Positions 1 through 8,049 of a DNA stretch of 64,000 bases are shown one piece after another. The position numbers were made by a program, and so were the translations under genes. The stretch is from positions 685,001 to 749,000 of the forward strand of contig NZ_CP075190.1 of the NCBI RefSeq assembly GCF_020510585.1, read 5' to 3'. Numbering within the stretch: position 1 is the stretch's first letter; the number at the start of each line of letters is the position of its first letter. Origin of the DNA: Ferribacterium limneticum. Lineage in GTDB: Bacteria > Pseudomonadota > Gammaproteobacteria > Burkholderiales > Rhodocyclaceae. The notes beneath the pieces were generated by a model. It was not told the DNA's origin and searched no databases. It saw nothing but the letters and a program-made list of their open reading frames with translations.

Positions 1-586
1 ATTTCTTTTTTGTATCGCGAGGAAAGCCGTGCTCACGGCGCAGAATCGCCCGTACCTTGGCAAGTAGGGGGTCTTGCACGGTCTGGCTTAGATCGGCAAT
101 CCGAACTTGGGTTGGGTCCATTTGTCCGCCAGCTGCTCCGGCAACGATGATTGGCTTCTTTATCCTGCGACAGAAGGCGATCATTGCTGCTTTGGCGCGG
201 ACCTGATCAATTGCATCTATAACAACTGAATGGTTGCGGTCAAGTATACTTTCTACGTTTTCCGGACTGACAAAATCCTCTATGCACGAGACTTCGCAAT
301 CGGGATTGATGGCTAGTATGCGGTCGGAGATGGCGTCTACCTTGGCTTTGCCATAGATGTCACCTAATGCATGAATTTGCCTATTGGTATTTGACTCTGC
401 CACCATGTCGAGGTCCACAACGGAAATTCGGCCTACCCCAGTACGAGCGAGAGCTTCAGCGCACCAGGAGCCGACGCCACCGATGCCAACAACGCATACA
501 TTTGCTTGTCGTATACGTTCGGCGCCAACGGTGCCATACAGGCGGCTGACACCTCCGAAACGACGCTCGTGATCACTGACTGGCAT
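1..586 (-). CDS. tcdA: TcdA, tRNA threonylcarbamoyladenosine dehydratase (partial, C-terminus outside window)
   Basis: ThiF/E1-like enzyme that cyclises t6A37 to ct6A37 on ANN-decoding tRNAs in an ATP-dependent reaction. The visible 195 residues begin MPVSDHERRFGGVSRLYG, followed by the nucleotide-binding loop GIGGVGSW and the segment EALARTGVGRISVVDLD, then NTNRQIHALGDIYGKAKVD; all are hallmarks of the YgdL/CsdL branch of the ThiF family. The E. coli protein is about 268 residues, so roughly 70 C-terminal residues lie beyond base 1. The ATG at 586 overlaps the stop of the upstream HPt/HD-GYP gene by one base (TGATG), so the two are probably translationally coupled. The reading frame stays open to the window edge. 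Confidence 0.9.
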   Translation of the reverse strand, partial: MPVSDHERRFGGVSRLYGTVGAERIRQANVCVVGIGGVGSWCAEALARTGVGRISVVDLDMVAESNTNRQIHALGDIYGKAKVDAISDRILAINPDCEVSCIEDFVSPENVESILDRNHSVVIDAIDQVRAKAAMIAFCRRIKKPIIVAGAAGGQMDPTQVRIADLSQTVQDPLLAKVRAILRREHGFPRDTKKK

Positions 587-1689
587 CAGCTTTCAACAGT
601 CTTGCGGATGACCGCATTGAACGGTGAAATCCAATCAGGGGAAAACTGGTTATCACAAGCATTAATTTCGGCAATGGCGCGCAATACCGAGCGATTTTTC
701 CCGCGATGAATGTGCTTAAGCATGACGGCCTCAAATGCATCGACAATGGCGATGATCTTGGCGCCAGTGCAGATATCCGCATGGTGTAGTCCGTTTGGAT
801 AGCCTCCGCCATCCGGCATTTCATGGTGTTGGGCCACCATTTTTGTGGCGGCTTCCCAACCCGGGATTCTCTGTAAAAGACCGGCCGCGAAACTCGGATG
901 ATTTCTTAATATGAGTTTGTCTTCGGGGCTCATCTTGCCAACTTTTAGCCAGATTGACTCTGGCAGGAGCATCATTCCAAGATCGTGCAGATAGATGGCT
1001 GCTTCCAGTTGAACGGGATCTACGGCATTATTGCCAGCCTTATTGGTTTCCAGTGCCAGGCGAAGTATGCGCATGGTGCGTCCCTTGAACAGAGGAGAGC
1101 GGCTTTCGAACTGGAGTGCAAGTGAGCGGAAAAACAGCAGATCTGTGCTGGCATTCTTTTGCTCAGGATTCGGAGCGGGGGATCGCGGTGCGCGACTAGA
1201 AATATCGGGAATGACAGGCGGAAAGCCGGTAACAGCCTCAATCAGGTCTGCGCAAGCGGTATCAATTTGTTCCGTTGATTCCAGTGCGAGGGCATCAAGA
1301 CCCTGTACGAGGATGGCGAGCTGAAGGTTGTCTAGGGGTTTGTTTGTTAGCAAGGCAGCGGTCGCCAACTCAAGTCGGTCAACGGCAAGCAAGATCATTT
1401 CAGCAAGTAATTCCGAGAATGGGATTTCTCCTTCTCGAAATCGCGCCATCATGGTCTCAATCGGGTGAGCAATGGCGACGCCTAGATCGAATTTGCACAG
1501 AGAGGCATCGCCCTTGATGTTGTGAACGGCACGAAAAAGGCTGGCAATAATGTCCCGGTCGACCGGGCTTTTCCTAAGAAGGGCTACCTCACGTTCGATT
1601 TCTGGTGCACGGTCAGTCAGAACCTCGGCGAACTCTTCCAGCGCGACACGATCTTGAATCGCTGGTGCGATGATCGAACGAATGTCCAT
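586..1689 (-). CDS. HPt domain fused to HD-GYP c-di-GMP phosphodiesterase domain
   Basis: 367-residue putative signalling protein. N-terminal histidine phosphotransfer domain: FRAVHNIKGDASL around residues 52-64 puts the phospho-accepting His near residue 56. The C-terminal half is an HD-GYP domain with YLHDLG (HD pair) and HHEMPDGGGYP (the HHExxDGxGYP signature). HD-GYP enzymes hydrolyse c-di-GMP; here activity may be set by phosphotransfer from a hybrid kinase encoded elsewhere (inference). No membrane segment. The start at 1689 is chosen because GGAG precedes it and because the frame upstream is the antisense of ispB. Shares TGATG with tcdA downstream and is divergent from ispB. Confidence 0.85.
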   Translation of the reverse strand: MDIRSIIAPAIQDRVALEEFAEVLTDRAPEIEREVALLRKSPVDRDIIASLFRAVHNIKGDASLCKFDLGVAIAHPIETMMARFREGEIPFSELLAEMILLAVDRLELATAALLTNKPLDNLQLAILVQGLDALALESTEQIDTACADLIEAVTGFPPVIPDISSRAPRSPAPNPEQKNASTDLLFFRSLALQFESRSPLFKGRTMRILRLALETNKAGNNAVDPVQLEAAIYLHDLGMMLLPESIWLKVGKMSPEDKLILRNHPSFAAGLLQRIPGWEAATKMVAQHHEMPDGGGYPNGLHHADICTGAKIIAIVDAFEAVMLKHIHRGKNRSVLRAIAEINACDNQFSPDWISPFNAVIRKTVES

Positions 1690-1731
1690 GCCGTCTCCAA
1701 TTAACTCTATAAATCGTAGGAGTTTAACAAA

Positions 1732-2796
1732 GTGTCGAGTAAAACAGAGTGCATCCTTGATCGCTTGGCCTTGACTGTGCAACTTTCGCCACCTAAGATT
1801 CCGCGCTTCATTAAGGAATTGCCTGACGTGACTCTGGAACAGCTCTACGCCCTGATCGGGCCCGACATGAAGGCCGTTGACGCGGTCATTCGCGACCGCC
1901 TGCATTCCGACGTAGTCCTGGTCAGGCAGGTGGCCGAATACATCATTGGTGGTGGCGGCAAGCGTATGCGGCCGGCACTTGTATTGCTGGCGGCCGGGGC
2001 GCTCGGCTACCAGGGGGGGCGCCATCAGGAGATGGCGGCGGTCGTCGAGTTTATCCACACAGCGACCTTGCTGCACGACGATGTGGTTGATGAGTCCGCC
2101 TTGCGGCGTGGTCACGATACGGCGAATGCGATGTTCGGTAATGCAGCCAGTGTTCTGGTGGGCGATTTCCTCTATTCGCGGGCCTTCCAGATGATGGTTA
2201 TGGTCGAAAACATGCGCGTGATGCAGGTTCTTTCCAATGCGACGAATATCATCGCTGAGGGTGAGGTTTTGCAGTTGATGAACTGCCATGACGCAGATGT
2301 CGACGAGGCGCGTTATATGCAGGTTATTCACTACAAGACGGCCAAGCTTTTCGAGGCGGCAGCCCAACTGGGGGCGATTCTCGGTCAGGCCTCGCCCGAA
2401 ATCGAAACAGCTTTAGCTGCGTATGGCATGCATCTTGGTACTGCCTTCCAGCTAATCGATGACGTTCTTGATTATTCGGGCCAAGAGGCAGATACCGGCA
2501 AGCATATCGGCGATGATCTCGCAGAGGGAAAGCCGACGCTGCCGCTTATATACGTCATGCAGCATGGCACTGCTGAGCAGGCGGCTTGCGTGCGCAAGGC
2601 AATCGAGGAGGGCGGGCGCGATGATTTCCCAGCCGTGCTCGATGCCATCAGAAGCAGTGGTGCTCTGGATCATGCGCGGGAGCGTGCCGCGCGTGAGGCA
2701 GATCTGGCAAGAGCATCAATTCAGTGCTTGGGGGATTCAAATTATAAAAAAGCTCTGCTACAATTGACGCTCTTTGCAGTTGAGAGAAATCACTAG
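1732..2796 (+). CDS. ispB: Octaprenyl diphosphate synthase (trans-polyprenyl diphosphate synthase)
   Basis: Makes the long isoprenoid chain of ubiquinone/menaquinone from FPP and IPP in the cytosol. Both aspartate-rich motifs are present: DDVVD near residues 116-120 followed by RRG, and DDVLDY near 243-248 followed by GDDLAEGKPTLP; GGGGKRMRP binds IPP. The GTG at 1732 has AGGAG about ten bases upstream and gives 354 residues, some 30 longer than E. coli IspB. An in-frame GTG at 1828 (VTLEQLYALIGPDMKAVD), with AAGGA upstream, matches the usual N-terminus better and may be the true start. Core gene directly before tRNA-Pro. Confidence 0.93.
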   Translation: MSSKTECILDRLALTVQLSPPKIPRFIKELPDVTLEQLYALIGPDMKAVDAVIRDRLHSDVVLVRQVAEYIIGGGGKRMRPALVLLAAGALGYQGGRHQEMAAVVEFIHTATLLHDDVVDESALRRGHDTANAMFGNAASVLVGDFLYSRAFQMMVMVENMRVMQVLSNATNIIAEGEVLQLMNCHDADVDEARYMQVIHYKTAKLFEAAAQLGAILGQASPEIETALAAYGMHLGTAFQLIDDVLDYSGQEADTGKHIGDDLAEGKPTLPLIYVMQHGTAEQAACVRKAIEEGGRDDFPAVLDAIRSSGALDHARERAAREADLARASIQCLGDSNYKKALLQLTLFAVERNH

Positions 2797-2811
2797 GTTT
2801 CTTTCTCATGT

Positions 2812-2888
2812 CGGAGTGTAGCTCAGCCTGGTAGAGCACTGCGTTCGGGACGCAGGGGTCGCAAGTTCGAATCCTGTCACTCCGACCA
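2812..2888 (+). tRNA. tRNA-Pro (anticodon CGG)
   Basis: Complete cloverleaf: acceptor arm CGGAGTG (2812-2818) pairs with CACTCCG (2878-2884), discriminator A, encoded CCA (2886-2888). The anticodon stem CTGCG/CGCAG encloses the loop TTCGGGA, giving anticodon CGG. T-arm GTTCGAATC is present. The integrase gene 200 bases downstream suggests this tRNA 3' end is the attachment site of the following element. Confidence 0.96.
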
Positions 2889-2903
2889 AGTAAAGACGGA
2901 ATT

Positions 2904-2928
2904 AGCCCTGATTATTCAGGGCTTTTTT
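2904..2928 (+). terminator. Rho-independent terminator after tRNA-Pro
   Basis: GCCCTGA / TCAGGGC stem followed by six T residues, 16 bases after the tRNA CCA end. Confidence 0.85.
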
Positions 2929-3062
2929 CGTTTACTGCGTCCCATTGGAGCATAAGTTTTTGTCTATGCTCCAATCGTGTGCCAACGAATCCGGGTAGTT
3001 CTGAGCTGACGATCCGAAATCTTTCGGCTCGGCGCCTCGGAAAAGCCGCTAGATCGCTATAC

Positions 3063-3087
3063 GGTAACTCTTACGAAAGGAGTTACC
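3063..3087 (+). promoter_or_regulatory. Hairpin covering the integrase ribosome binding site
   Basis: GGTAACTC (3063-3070) and GAGTTACC (3080-3087) form an 8-bp perfect stem ending immediately before the integrase ATG at 3088. The AAAGGAG Shine-Dalgarno sits in the loop and 3' arm, so the hairpin could limit translation or, as DNA, be a protein binding site. Function is inferred. Confidence 0.5.
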
Positions 3088-4422
3088 ATGGCTCATCAGC
3101 CATCTCGCTGCAGCAATGTTCAGAACCGTTCGCCTTGGCAAGTCGTAGCGCGTAACAAGCCGCAATGCAATCAACGCTTCCCCTTCAATCGCAAGGCGGA
3201 TGCGCAGGCCTACCGTGAGTTGCTCACCGCGCAAGGCATCAAAGCCCAGCTGGTCCAGCTCGCGACGTCGTTCCAGTTGCGGGTCCGTCGCAAAGGGGCC
3301 CGCGTCCAGGTCATCACGTTTGATACGGGGGAACAGGCCGAACAGGCTCGCCTGAAAATCGAATCGGAGCTGTCGGTCAGCATTATTCGGGATTACGCGA
3401 GCGCCGCCCAAACGACGCTGCGCGACCTCATGGAGCGCTATCGTGACGAAGTTGTCCCCGGCCACAAGGGCGCTGATGTCGAGAGGACCCGCATCAACCG
3501 CATTCTGCGTACCGAGGCTTTCGTCGACAAGAAATTGGCGGCGCTTTGCACCGAAGACCTGCAGGATTTCATTACGGACCGACTGACCGAAGTGGCGCCG
3601 GCGACCGTTGACCGCGACCTGGACGTGATTTCCCAGGTGATCCGCTATGCGGCGGATGTCTGGAAAATCGCTGCCGCCGAAAGCCCCTTTGTCGGCTTGC
3701 GGCGGCCAAAGTATTTCAATGAGCGTGACCGGCGCCTACTGCCGGACGAAGAACGGCGATTGCTCGAGGCCGCCCGGGCCGATGAAAATCCCTACGTCGA
3801 GCCGGCTATCATTCTGGCGCTGGAAACGGCCGCCCGACGGGGGGAGTTGCTGTCCATCCGGAAATGCGATGTTTTTCTTGAAGAGCGCTATGCTTACCTT
3901 CGCGATACCAAGAACGGTCGCCCGCGGAAGGTGCCATTGACCACCCGTGCGCTGCAGGTCTGCCAAGCCTTGATGGCGGATTGCAGTGCCGATGATGAAC
4001 CGCTTCTCAAACTGACGGCCAATGCCTTGAAGATCGCCTTTTTTCGGCGGGTGGTTCCGGCTTCCGGCGTTGAAGACATTCATTTCCATGACTTGCGTCA
4101 CGAGGCCATCAGTCGTCTGGCTGAGTCGGGGCAGTTCCAGCTTATTGAACTGCAGGCCATCTCGGGCCATCGGGATACTCGCATGCTGCTGCGCTACGCA
4201 CATCTTTGCTGTGGCAATCTGGCCGAGAAAATGGACAGCGTTGCTATGGAGCGTACCAGTAAGGAGTATTTCCACCACGGACGTCGTCGTCGGGTGGATA
4301 CCGTGACGTCGGTGGTTCACGTTCAACCGAAGACACCACCGCTGGTAGCACCTGTGTCGCAGCCCCAATCCAGCAACGTTATATCGTTGTTTGGTGGTGC
4401 ATTATCCCGGCGCTGCAACTGA
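3088..4422 (+). CDS. Tyrosine recombinase / phage-type integrase
   Basis: 444-residue site-specific recombinase expected to integrate and excise the accessory element at the neighbouring tRNA-Pro. The catalytic set is complete: Arg250 in TAARRGELLSI, Lys275 in TKNGRPR, His334 and Arg337 in HFHDLRH, His361 in SGHRDTRM and nucleophile Tyr370 in LLRYAH. The N-terminal 200 residues hold the arm- and core-binding region. Start ATG has AAAGGAG five bases upstream. Position and orientation next to a tRNA 3' end are typical of genomic-island integrases. No second att copy was recognised in the window, so the far end of the element is not fixed. Confidence 0.92.
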   Translation: MAHQPSRCSNVQNRSPWQVVARNKPQCNQRFPFNRKADAQAYRELLTAQGIKAQLVQLATSFQLRVRRKGARVQVITFDTGEQAEQARLKIESELSVSIIRDYASAAQTTLRDLMERYRDEVVPGHKGADVERTRINRILRTEAFVDKKLAALCTEDLQDFITDRLTEVAPATVDRDLDVISQVIRYAADVWKIAAAESPFVGLRRPKYFNERDRRLLPDEERRLLEAARADENPYVEPAIILALETAARRGELLSIRKCDVFLEERYAYLRDTKNGRPRKVPLTTRALQVCQALMADCSADDEPLLKLTANALKIAFFRRVVPASGVEDIHFHDLRHEAISRLAESGQFQLIELQAISGHRDTRMLLRYAHLCCGNLAEKMDSVAMERTSKEYFHHGRRRRVDTVTSVVHVQPKTPPLVAPVSQPQSSNVISLFGGALSRRCN

Positions 4423-4488
4423 TTGGCTTGGCCCCCGGTGACAAGGCCGGGGGCTCAATTGATATCCGCGGGTATTACTACGCAAATG

Positions 4489-4530
4489 ACCCAAACAGGG
4501 GTTCAGCTTAGGCTGAATCCCTGTTTGGGT
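4489..4530. repeat. Near-perfect inverted repeat between convergent int and fic genes
   Basis: ACCCAAACAGGG-GTTCAGC and GCTGAAT-CCCTGTTTGGGT pair over 19 positions with one mismatch around a TTAG loop. It lies between the 3' ends of two convergent genes, so a bidirectional terminator is the simplest reading; there is no clear T-run on either side. Confidence 0.6.
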
Positions 4531-4564
4531 TATTTGAAACAGTCGTCTTATAGGGGATGCAACA

Positions 4565-5926
4565 TCACAGCCCAGGTCGGCCGGCGGCAATCCAGTTGTC
4601 CGTGAGCGCGAAACCCAGCCGATACCGTGCGCAGTTATAGGTCTCCAGATGCTGCAGCTCATCGCGCAGCAGTTGCGCAAACTTCTCTTGATCCGCGGGG
4701 TCGATGCCCAAGGTGGGCACCAGATTGGCGACCGCAGCAGCGCTGGCCACGACCTGCCGCACGGCGTCTCCCAGCAACTCCCGGTATTTACGCCGGAAGG
4801 GGTCGGGGGCGCTCGTCGCCTCGAGGACGGCCGCGTACTTGTCGATGGAGCGGCGATAGGTCCAATCGAATAACTCCACGGCAAGCGAGACGTCCTGCTG
4901 CTCATAGACGGCCAGCACCGCAAGCGCGTAGTCGGCCTGCTCAACATCCATGAAGGATAGCGGAGCACAGTTTTGTAGCAGCAAAGGCAGGTTCGCGCAC
5001 AGGCGACTGGTACGCTTGTTACCGTCTTCAAAAGGCTGCAAGTAGGCAATATTCACCCAGAGGAAGAATGCCGCCTCGATAGGGTTTTTGATATGGCAGC
5101 CCTTATCGACGACGGTGGCCAGAATCTCGTCCAAAAGTTGTGGTACCTGCAAGGGCACGTAGACGGAGTTCGTAATGTTGACCACCGTGTTCCGCGCTTT
5201 GCCCAAGGCGTCCGAATTGCGCAGGAGCCCGTTCATCAACAAGCTCTGGATGTTTCGCACGACGACGTCAAGGATGCCGTAATGGGGCACTTCGTCGACC
5301 ACAAACTCGATGGCATCTTTGTGATTCAGTAGCATCAACGCGTCTTCGTCATCACTAGGCGACCGCCCCCGCTCGAACAGCGCCTTCGTGTCGAGCAAGC
5401 TTTTCCGGTTACCTTCCAAACGAGAGGAATGCCACGCCAGGTCAATCAGTAGTTGCTCGAGTACCTTTCGGGCATAGGTGCCCGCGGGTTGCTGCCCTCG
5501 TGCGCGCCCCTTCTCGAAAAGCTCCTGCGCCATCGCCGGCGGGATGAGCGTGGATTGATTAGGGACGTAGTCCTCAACGAACGAGCGTTGATAGGCCACC
5601 GGCTTTCGAGTGCCGATGGGGGCGTTGAGCTTCTCAACGAGCGACTGCCTGCCGGCCGAAAACTGGAACCCGTTGCTGACCAAGCCTGCCGGCCAGGAGG
5701 CCGCCCCCGCCTGCGCCAGGAGCGCATACCGGGTGGCCGGCCCGCCATATCGCTTCTGGATGTTACCCTCCGCAACCATCTGGGCCAGGTGATAATTGAC
5801 CGTCGAGCGCGGGGCGCCGAGCGCCGTTGTAATAGCGTCTGGGGCGCACGCTGCCTGGCCGCCGGCTAGCTGTTGGCCTAGGTACTTGAGGATTTCGGCT
5901 TGGAGGTCGCGGCGGGGAGTGGCCAT
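4565..5926 (-). CDS. Fic-family protein with N-terminal winged-helix domain and altered catalytic motif
   Basis: 453 residues. Residues 5-60 look like a winged-helix DNA-binding domain (ALGAPRSTVNYHLAQMVAEG); the Fic core follows. The Fic loop reads QPFEDGNKRTSR at about 297-308, so the catalytic His of HPFxxGNxR is a Gln. An inhibitory helix motif S-x-x-x-E-G-N (SSRLEGN, 167-173) is intact. Fic proteins usually AMPylate target hydroxyls; with Gln at the base position this one may be inactive, use another chemistry, or act mainly as a regulator. Immediately upstream lies a long dyad that could be its own operator. Convergent with the integrase gene; accessory-element cargo. Start ATG 5926 is the only good N-terminus ahead of the wHTH. 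Confidence 0.85.
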   Translation of the reverse strand: MATPRRDLQAEILKYLGQQLAGGQAACAPDAITTALGAPRSTVNYHLAQMVAEGNIQKRYGGPATRYALLAQAGAASWPAGLVSNGFQFSAGRQSLVEKLNAPIGTRKPVAYQRSFVEDYVPNQSTLIPPAMAQELFEKGRARGQQPAGTYARKVLEQLLIDLAWHSSRLEGNRKSLLDTKALFERGRSPSDDEDALMLLNHKDAIEFVVDEVPHYGILDVVVRNIQSLLMNGLLRNSDALGKARNTVVNITNSVYVPLQVPQLLDEILATVVDKGCHIKNPIEAAFFLWVNIAYLQPFEDGNKRTSRLCANLPLLLQNCAPLSFMDVEQADYALAVLAVYEQQDVSLAVELFDWTYRRSIDKYAAVLEATSAPDPFRRKYRELLGDAVRQVVASAAAVANLVPTLGIDPADQEKFAQLLRDELQHLETYNCARYRLGFALTDNWIAAGRPGL

Positions 5927-5945
5927 CTTCTCACTACCTTCTCAA

Positions 5946-5977
5946 AATATTGTAAGATAAGGCTATTTTACAATATT
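5946..5977. promoter_or_regulatory. 32-bp dyad, probable operator of the fic gene
   Basis: Arms AATATTGTAA (5946-5955) and TTACAATATT (5968-5977) are perfect 10-bp complements; inner ATA/TAT extends the symmetry. It sits 20 bases upstream of the fic start codon, where a repressor would block transcription, and the encoded protein carries a wHTH domain. Autoregulation is an inference. Confidence 0.6.
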
Positions 5978-6228
5978 CTTCCAGGTTAAAGTGATGCGTT
6001 GCTCTATCTTCCGGTATGTATTCTATTTTACAAGAAACTTACAAGTTATTAGAAGAAAGACCGGGAGACGCATTGCATCCCCCAGTCGCCCACTCAGTAT
6101 GGGTGATGTGCCCTACGGAGCCTACTGCGTGCAAGACTGCGGCTGACTCATTTTTTGCTGAGAACATCTTCCAGCTTAATGATTCAATTGGGAGTTGGTC
6201 AGCTGCGTAGTAACACCCATATCCGCCG

Positions 6229-6246
6229 GTATTAGGTAGCACTTGC
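6229..6246 (-). repeat. Left copy of 18-bp inverted repeat flanking hipBA
   Basis: Minus strand reads GCAAGTGCTACCTAATAC, an exact match to 8032-8049 on the plus strand. The copies point outward from the hipBA module. Confidence 0.6.
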
Positions 6247-6406
6247 ACCTAGTCGCGGTTCCGTCCGGAACCACGCCATTGACTTTGTCTTTTTCAGATT
6301 ATCGGTTACTCGGATATTTGGCGATATCTCCATTAAGGATACTTGACTATTATCGGCGTTGCGGATATTTTATATTTATCTGAAATACAGCTACAAGGAA
6401 CCTTTG

Positions 6407-6676
6407 ATGCGTAGGCCTTTTCCCGATACGGTGATTCATACTCCTCAGCAAGCTGGCGCCTATTTGCGTGATCGTCGCAAGGCATTAAAGCTGTCGCAGA
6501 CGCAAGTGGCAACTCGGCTTGGCGTCAGCCAGAACCGATTTTCTGTACTGGAAGCCGTTCCCGGTGACCTGACGCTTGAACGGCTCCTGGTGCTTGCCAA
6601 AACGCTGGGCCTGGAACTTGTACTGCGCTCGCCCGAGCCGCCCGCCAACACAAGCAACACTACAGAGAACTGGTGA
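6407..6676 (+). CDS. hipB: HipB-like antitoxin, XRE-family repressor
   Basis: 89-residue helix-turn-helix protein that would neutralise HipA and repress the hipBA promoter. The helix-turn-helix LSQTQVATRLGVSQNRFSVL lies at about residues 31-50. The ATG at 6407 has AAGGAA upstream; longer in-frame starts lack a binding site. The stop (6674-6676) is one base from the hipA ATG, as usual for this toxin-antitoxin pair. Confidence 0.88.
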   Translation: MRRPFPDTVIHTPQQAGAYLRDRRKALKLSQTQVATRLGVSQNRFSVLEAVPGDLTLERLLVLAKTLGLELVLRSPEPPANTSNTTENW

Positions 6677-6677
6677 A

Positions 6678-8024
6678 ATGGGTCGTCGCTCACATAGCCG
6701 TAAGCTGGCGATCTGGATGAATGGCGTTCGGGTCGGCGAGTGGACAATTTCACCGCAAGGCTATGACCAGCTCAACTATGATGCTGATTGGCTTCAATCA
6801 CCTCGCGCCCGTCCCCTTTCCTTATCACTCCCGCTGCAGTCCGCGCCAATTCGCGCTCCCGCGGTGGGCGCGTACTTTGACAACCTGCTGCCGGATAGTG
6901 ACCCCATTCGCAAACGCCTGCAGGCCCGCTTTGCCACCCAGGGCCGGTCAGCTTTTGACCTGTTGGAATCCATTGGCCGGGATTGTGTCGGTGCCGTACA
7001 ACTTTTACCGCCAGACGCTCTGCCAGCAGACCACCGCCACGTAGACGTCACCCCGCTCACAGAAGCACAGGTTGCCCAGATACTGCGCGACACCACACTG
7101 CCCAGCGGCGGAATTTTTCGGGAGACCCCTGCGGACTTTCGCATATCGATTGCCGGCGCCCAGGAAAAGACGGCACTGACCTGGGGCGACGGGGAATGGT
7201 GCCTGCCCCGGGGAATGACGCCGACAACCCACATTTTCAAATTACCACTGGGACTTGTCGGCGCCCGCAAAGCAGACATGCGAACGTCGGTCGAAAATGA
7301 ATGGCTCTGTGCCCAATTGTTGCGGGCCTATGGACTCCCCATCGCTGAAACCGCAATGGGGCTATTCGAGGACCAAAAGGCACTGATTGTGACGCGCTTC
7401 GACCGCCAGCGTGTCGCAGAGGGCTACTGGTTACGGCTTCCGCAGGAAGATTTCTGCCAGGCCCTGGGGCGCCCCTCCGAAGCGAAGTATGAAAGCGATG
7501 GCGGGCCAGGGCACGCGGAGGTCATCGAGAAACTGGTCTTGTCTCACAACGCGGCGACTGACCTCATCACCTTTTTTCGCTCACAACTTCTTTTCTGGAT
7601 GTTGGCAGCAACAGATGGCCATGCCAAAAACTTCAGCCTGTACTTGCTGCCCGGGGCACGTTACGAGCTTACACCCCTCTATGACGTACTTTCTGCTTGG
7701 CCTGTTACGGGCCAAGGCGCCAACCTTCTTAACTACAAAGAGTTAAAGCTCGCGATGGCGTTGCACAGCACCAACAGGCACTACTTGCTGGAGAAAGTCC
7801 AAGACCGGCATTTTTTGGCGCTTGCCGCGAGATGTCGCTTCGGTCAAGCCGAGGGCCGGCTCCTGATAGACGAACTGCTGGAGAAAACGGCATCGGTAAT
7901 CGACCAGGTGGGCAACCTGCTCCCGACAAGTTTCCCCCTGGATGTTTTTGATGCAATCACGGAAGGATTAACTTGGTCAGCAAACCGCCTTGCCCTGAGC
8001 GCCAAGCAGGCCACGAAAAATTAG
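6678..8024 (+). CDS. hipA: HipA-like serine/threonine kinase toxin
   Basis: 448 residues, family-typical length. HipA kinases phosphorylate glutamyl-tRNA synthetase (or related targets) and induce persistence. Visible motifs: N-terminal subdomain with AVGAYFDNLLPD, the Ser-containing loop SIAGAQEKTAL (P-loop-like, autophosphorylation site in E. coli HipA), ATDGHAKNFSL holding the catalytic Asp and Asn, and LTPLYDVLSAWP with the Mg-binding Asp. Start ATG 6678 follows hipB by one base, so translation is coupled. Part of the integrated element, where it may stabilise the island. Confidence 0.9.
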   Translation: MGRRSHSRKLAIWMNGVRVGEWTISPQGYDQLNYDADWLQSPRARPLSLSLPLQSAPIRAPAVGAYFDNLLPDSDPIRKRLQARFATQGRSAFDLLESIGRDCVGAVQLLPPDALPADHRHVDVTPLTEAQVAQILRDTTLPSGGIFRETPADFRISIAGAQEKTALTWGDGEWCLPRGMTPTTHIFKLPLGLVGARKADMRTSVENEWLCAQLLRAYGLPIAETAMGLFEDQKALIVTRFDRQRVAEGYWLRLPQEDFCQALGRPSEAKYESDGGPGHAEVIEKLVLSHNAATDLITFFRSQLLFWMLAATDGHAKNFSLYLLPGARYELTPLYDVLSAWPVTGQGANLLNYKELKLAMALHSTNRHYLLEKVQDRHFLALAARCRFGQAEGRLLIDELLEKTASVIDQVGNLLPTSFPLDVFDAITEGLTWSANRLALSAKQATKN

Positions 8025-8031
8025 TGAAGGG

Positions 8032-8049
8032 GCAAGTGCTACCTAATAC
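8032..8049 (+). repeat. Right copy of 18-bp inverted repeat flanking hipBA
   Basis: GCAAGTGCTACCTAATAC, identical to the minus strand at 6229-6246. It lies 8 bases after the hipA stop and contains the stop codon of the convergent minus-strand gene. Confidence 0.6.

Larger units (their letters stand above)
5927..6406. other. Intergenic region between divergent fic and hipBA
   Basis: 480 bases with no convincing gene. It holds the 32-bp AT-rich dyad at 5946-5977, a partial repeat of the same half-site (TATTTTACAA, around 6023-6034), the left copy of the 18-bp hip-flanking repeat (6229-6246) and the hipB promoter region. A 69-codon minus frame at 6039-6248 has no supporting signal. Confidence 0.6.

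Noticed and set aside
1690..2367. N-terminal extension of the HD-GYP gene to 593 codons
   Set aside because: Runs opposite ispB; GGAG-preceded ATG at 1689 begins exactly at the HPt domain.
4402..5049. 215-codon minus-strand frame
   Set aside because: Out-of-frame shadow of the fic gene and the int-fic inverted repeat.
6039..6248. 69-codon minus-strand frame next to hipBA
   Set aside because: No binding site; its first codons are the 18-bp repeat itself.
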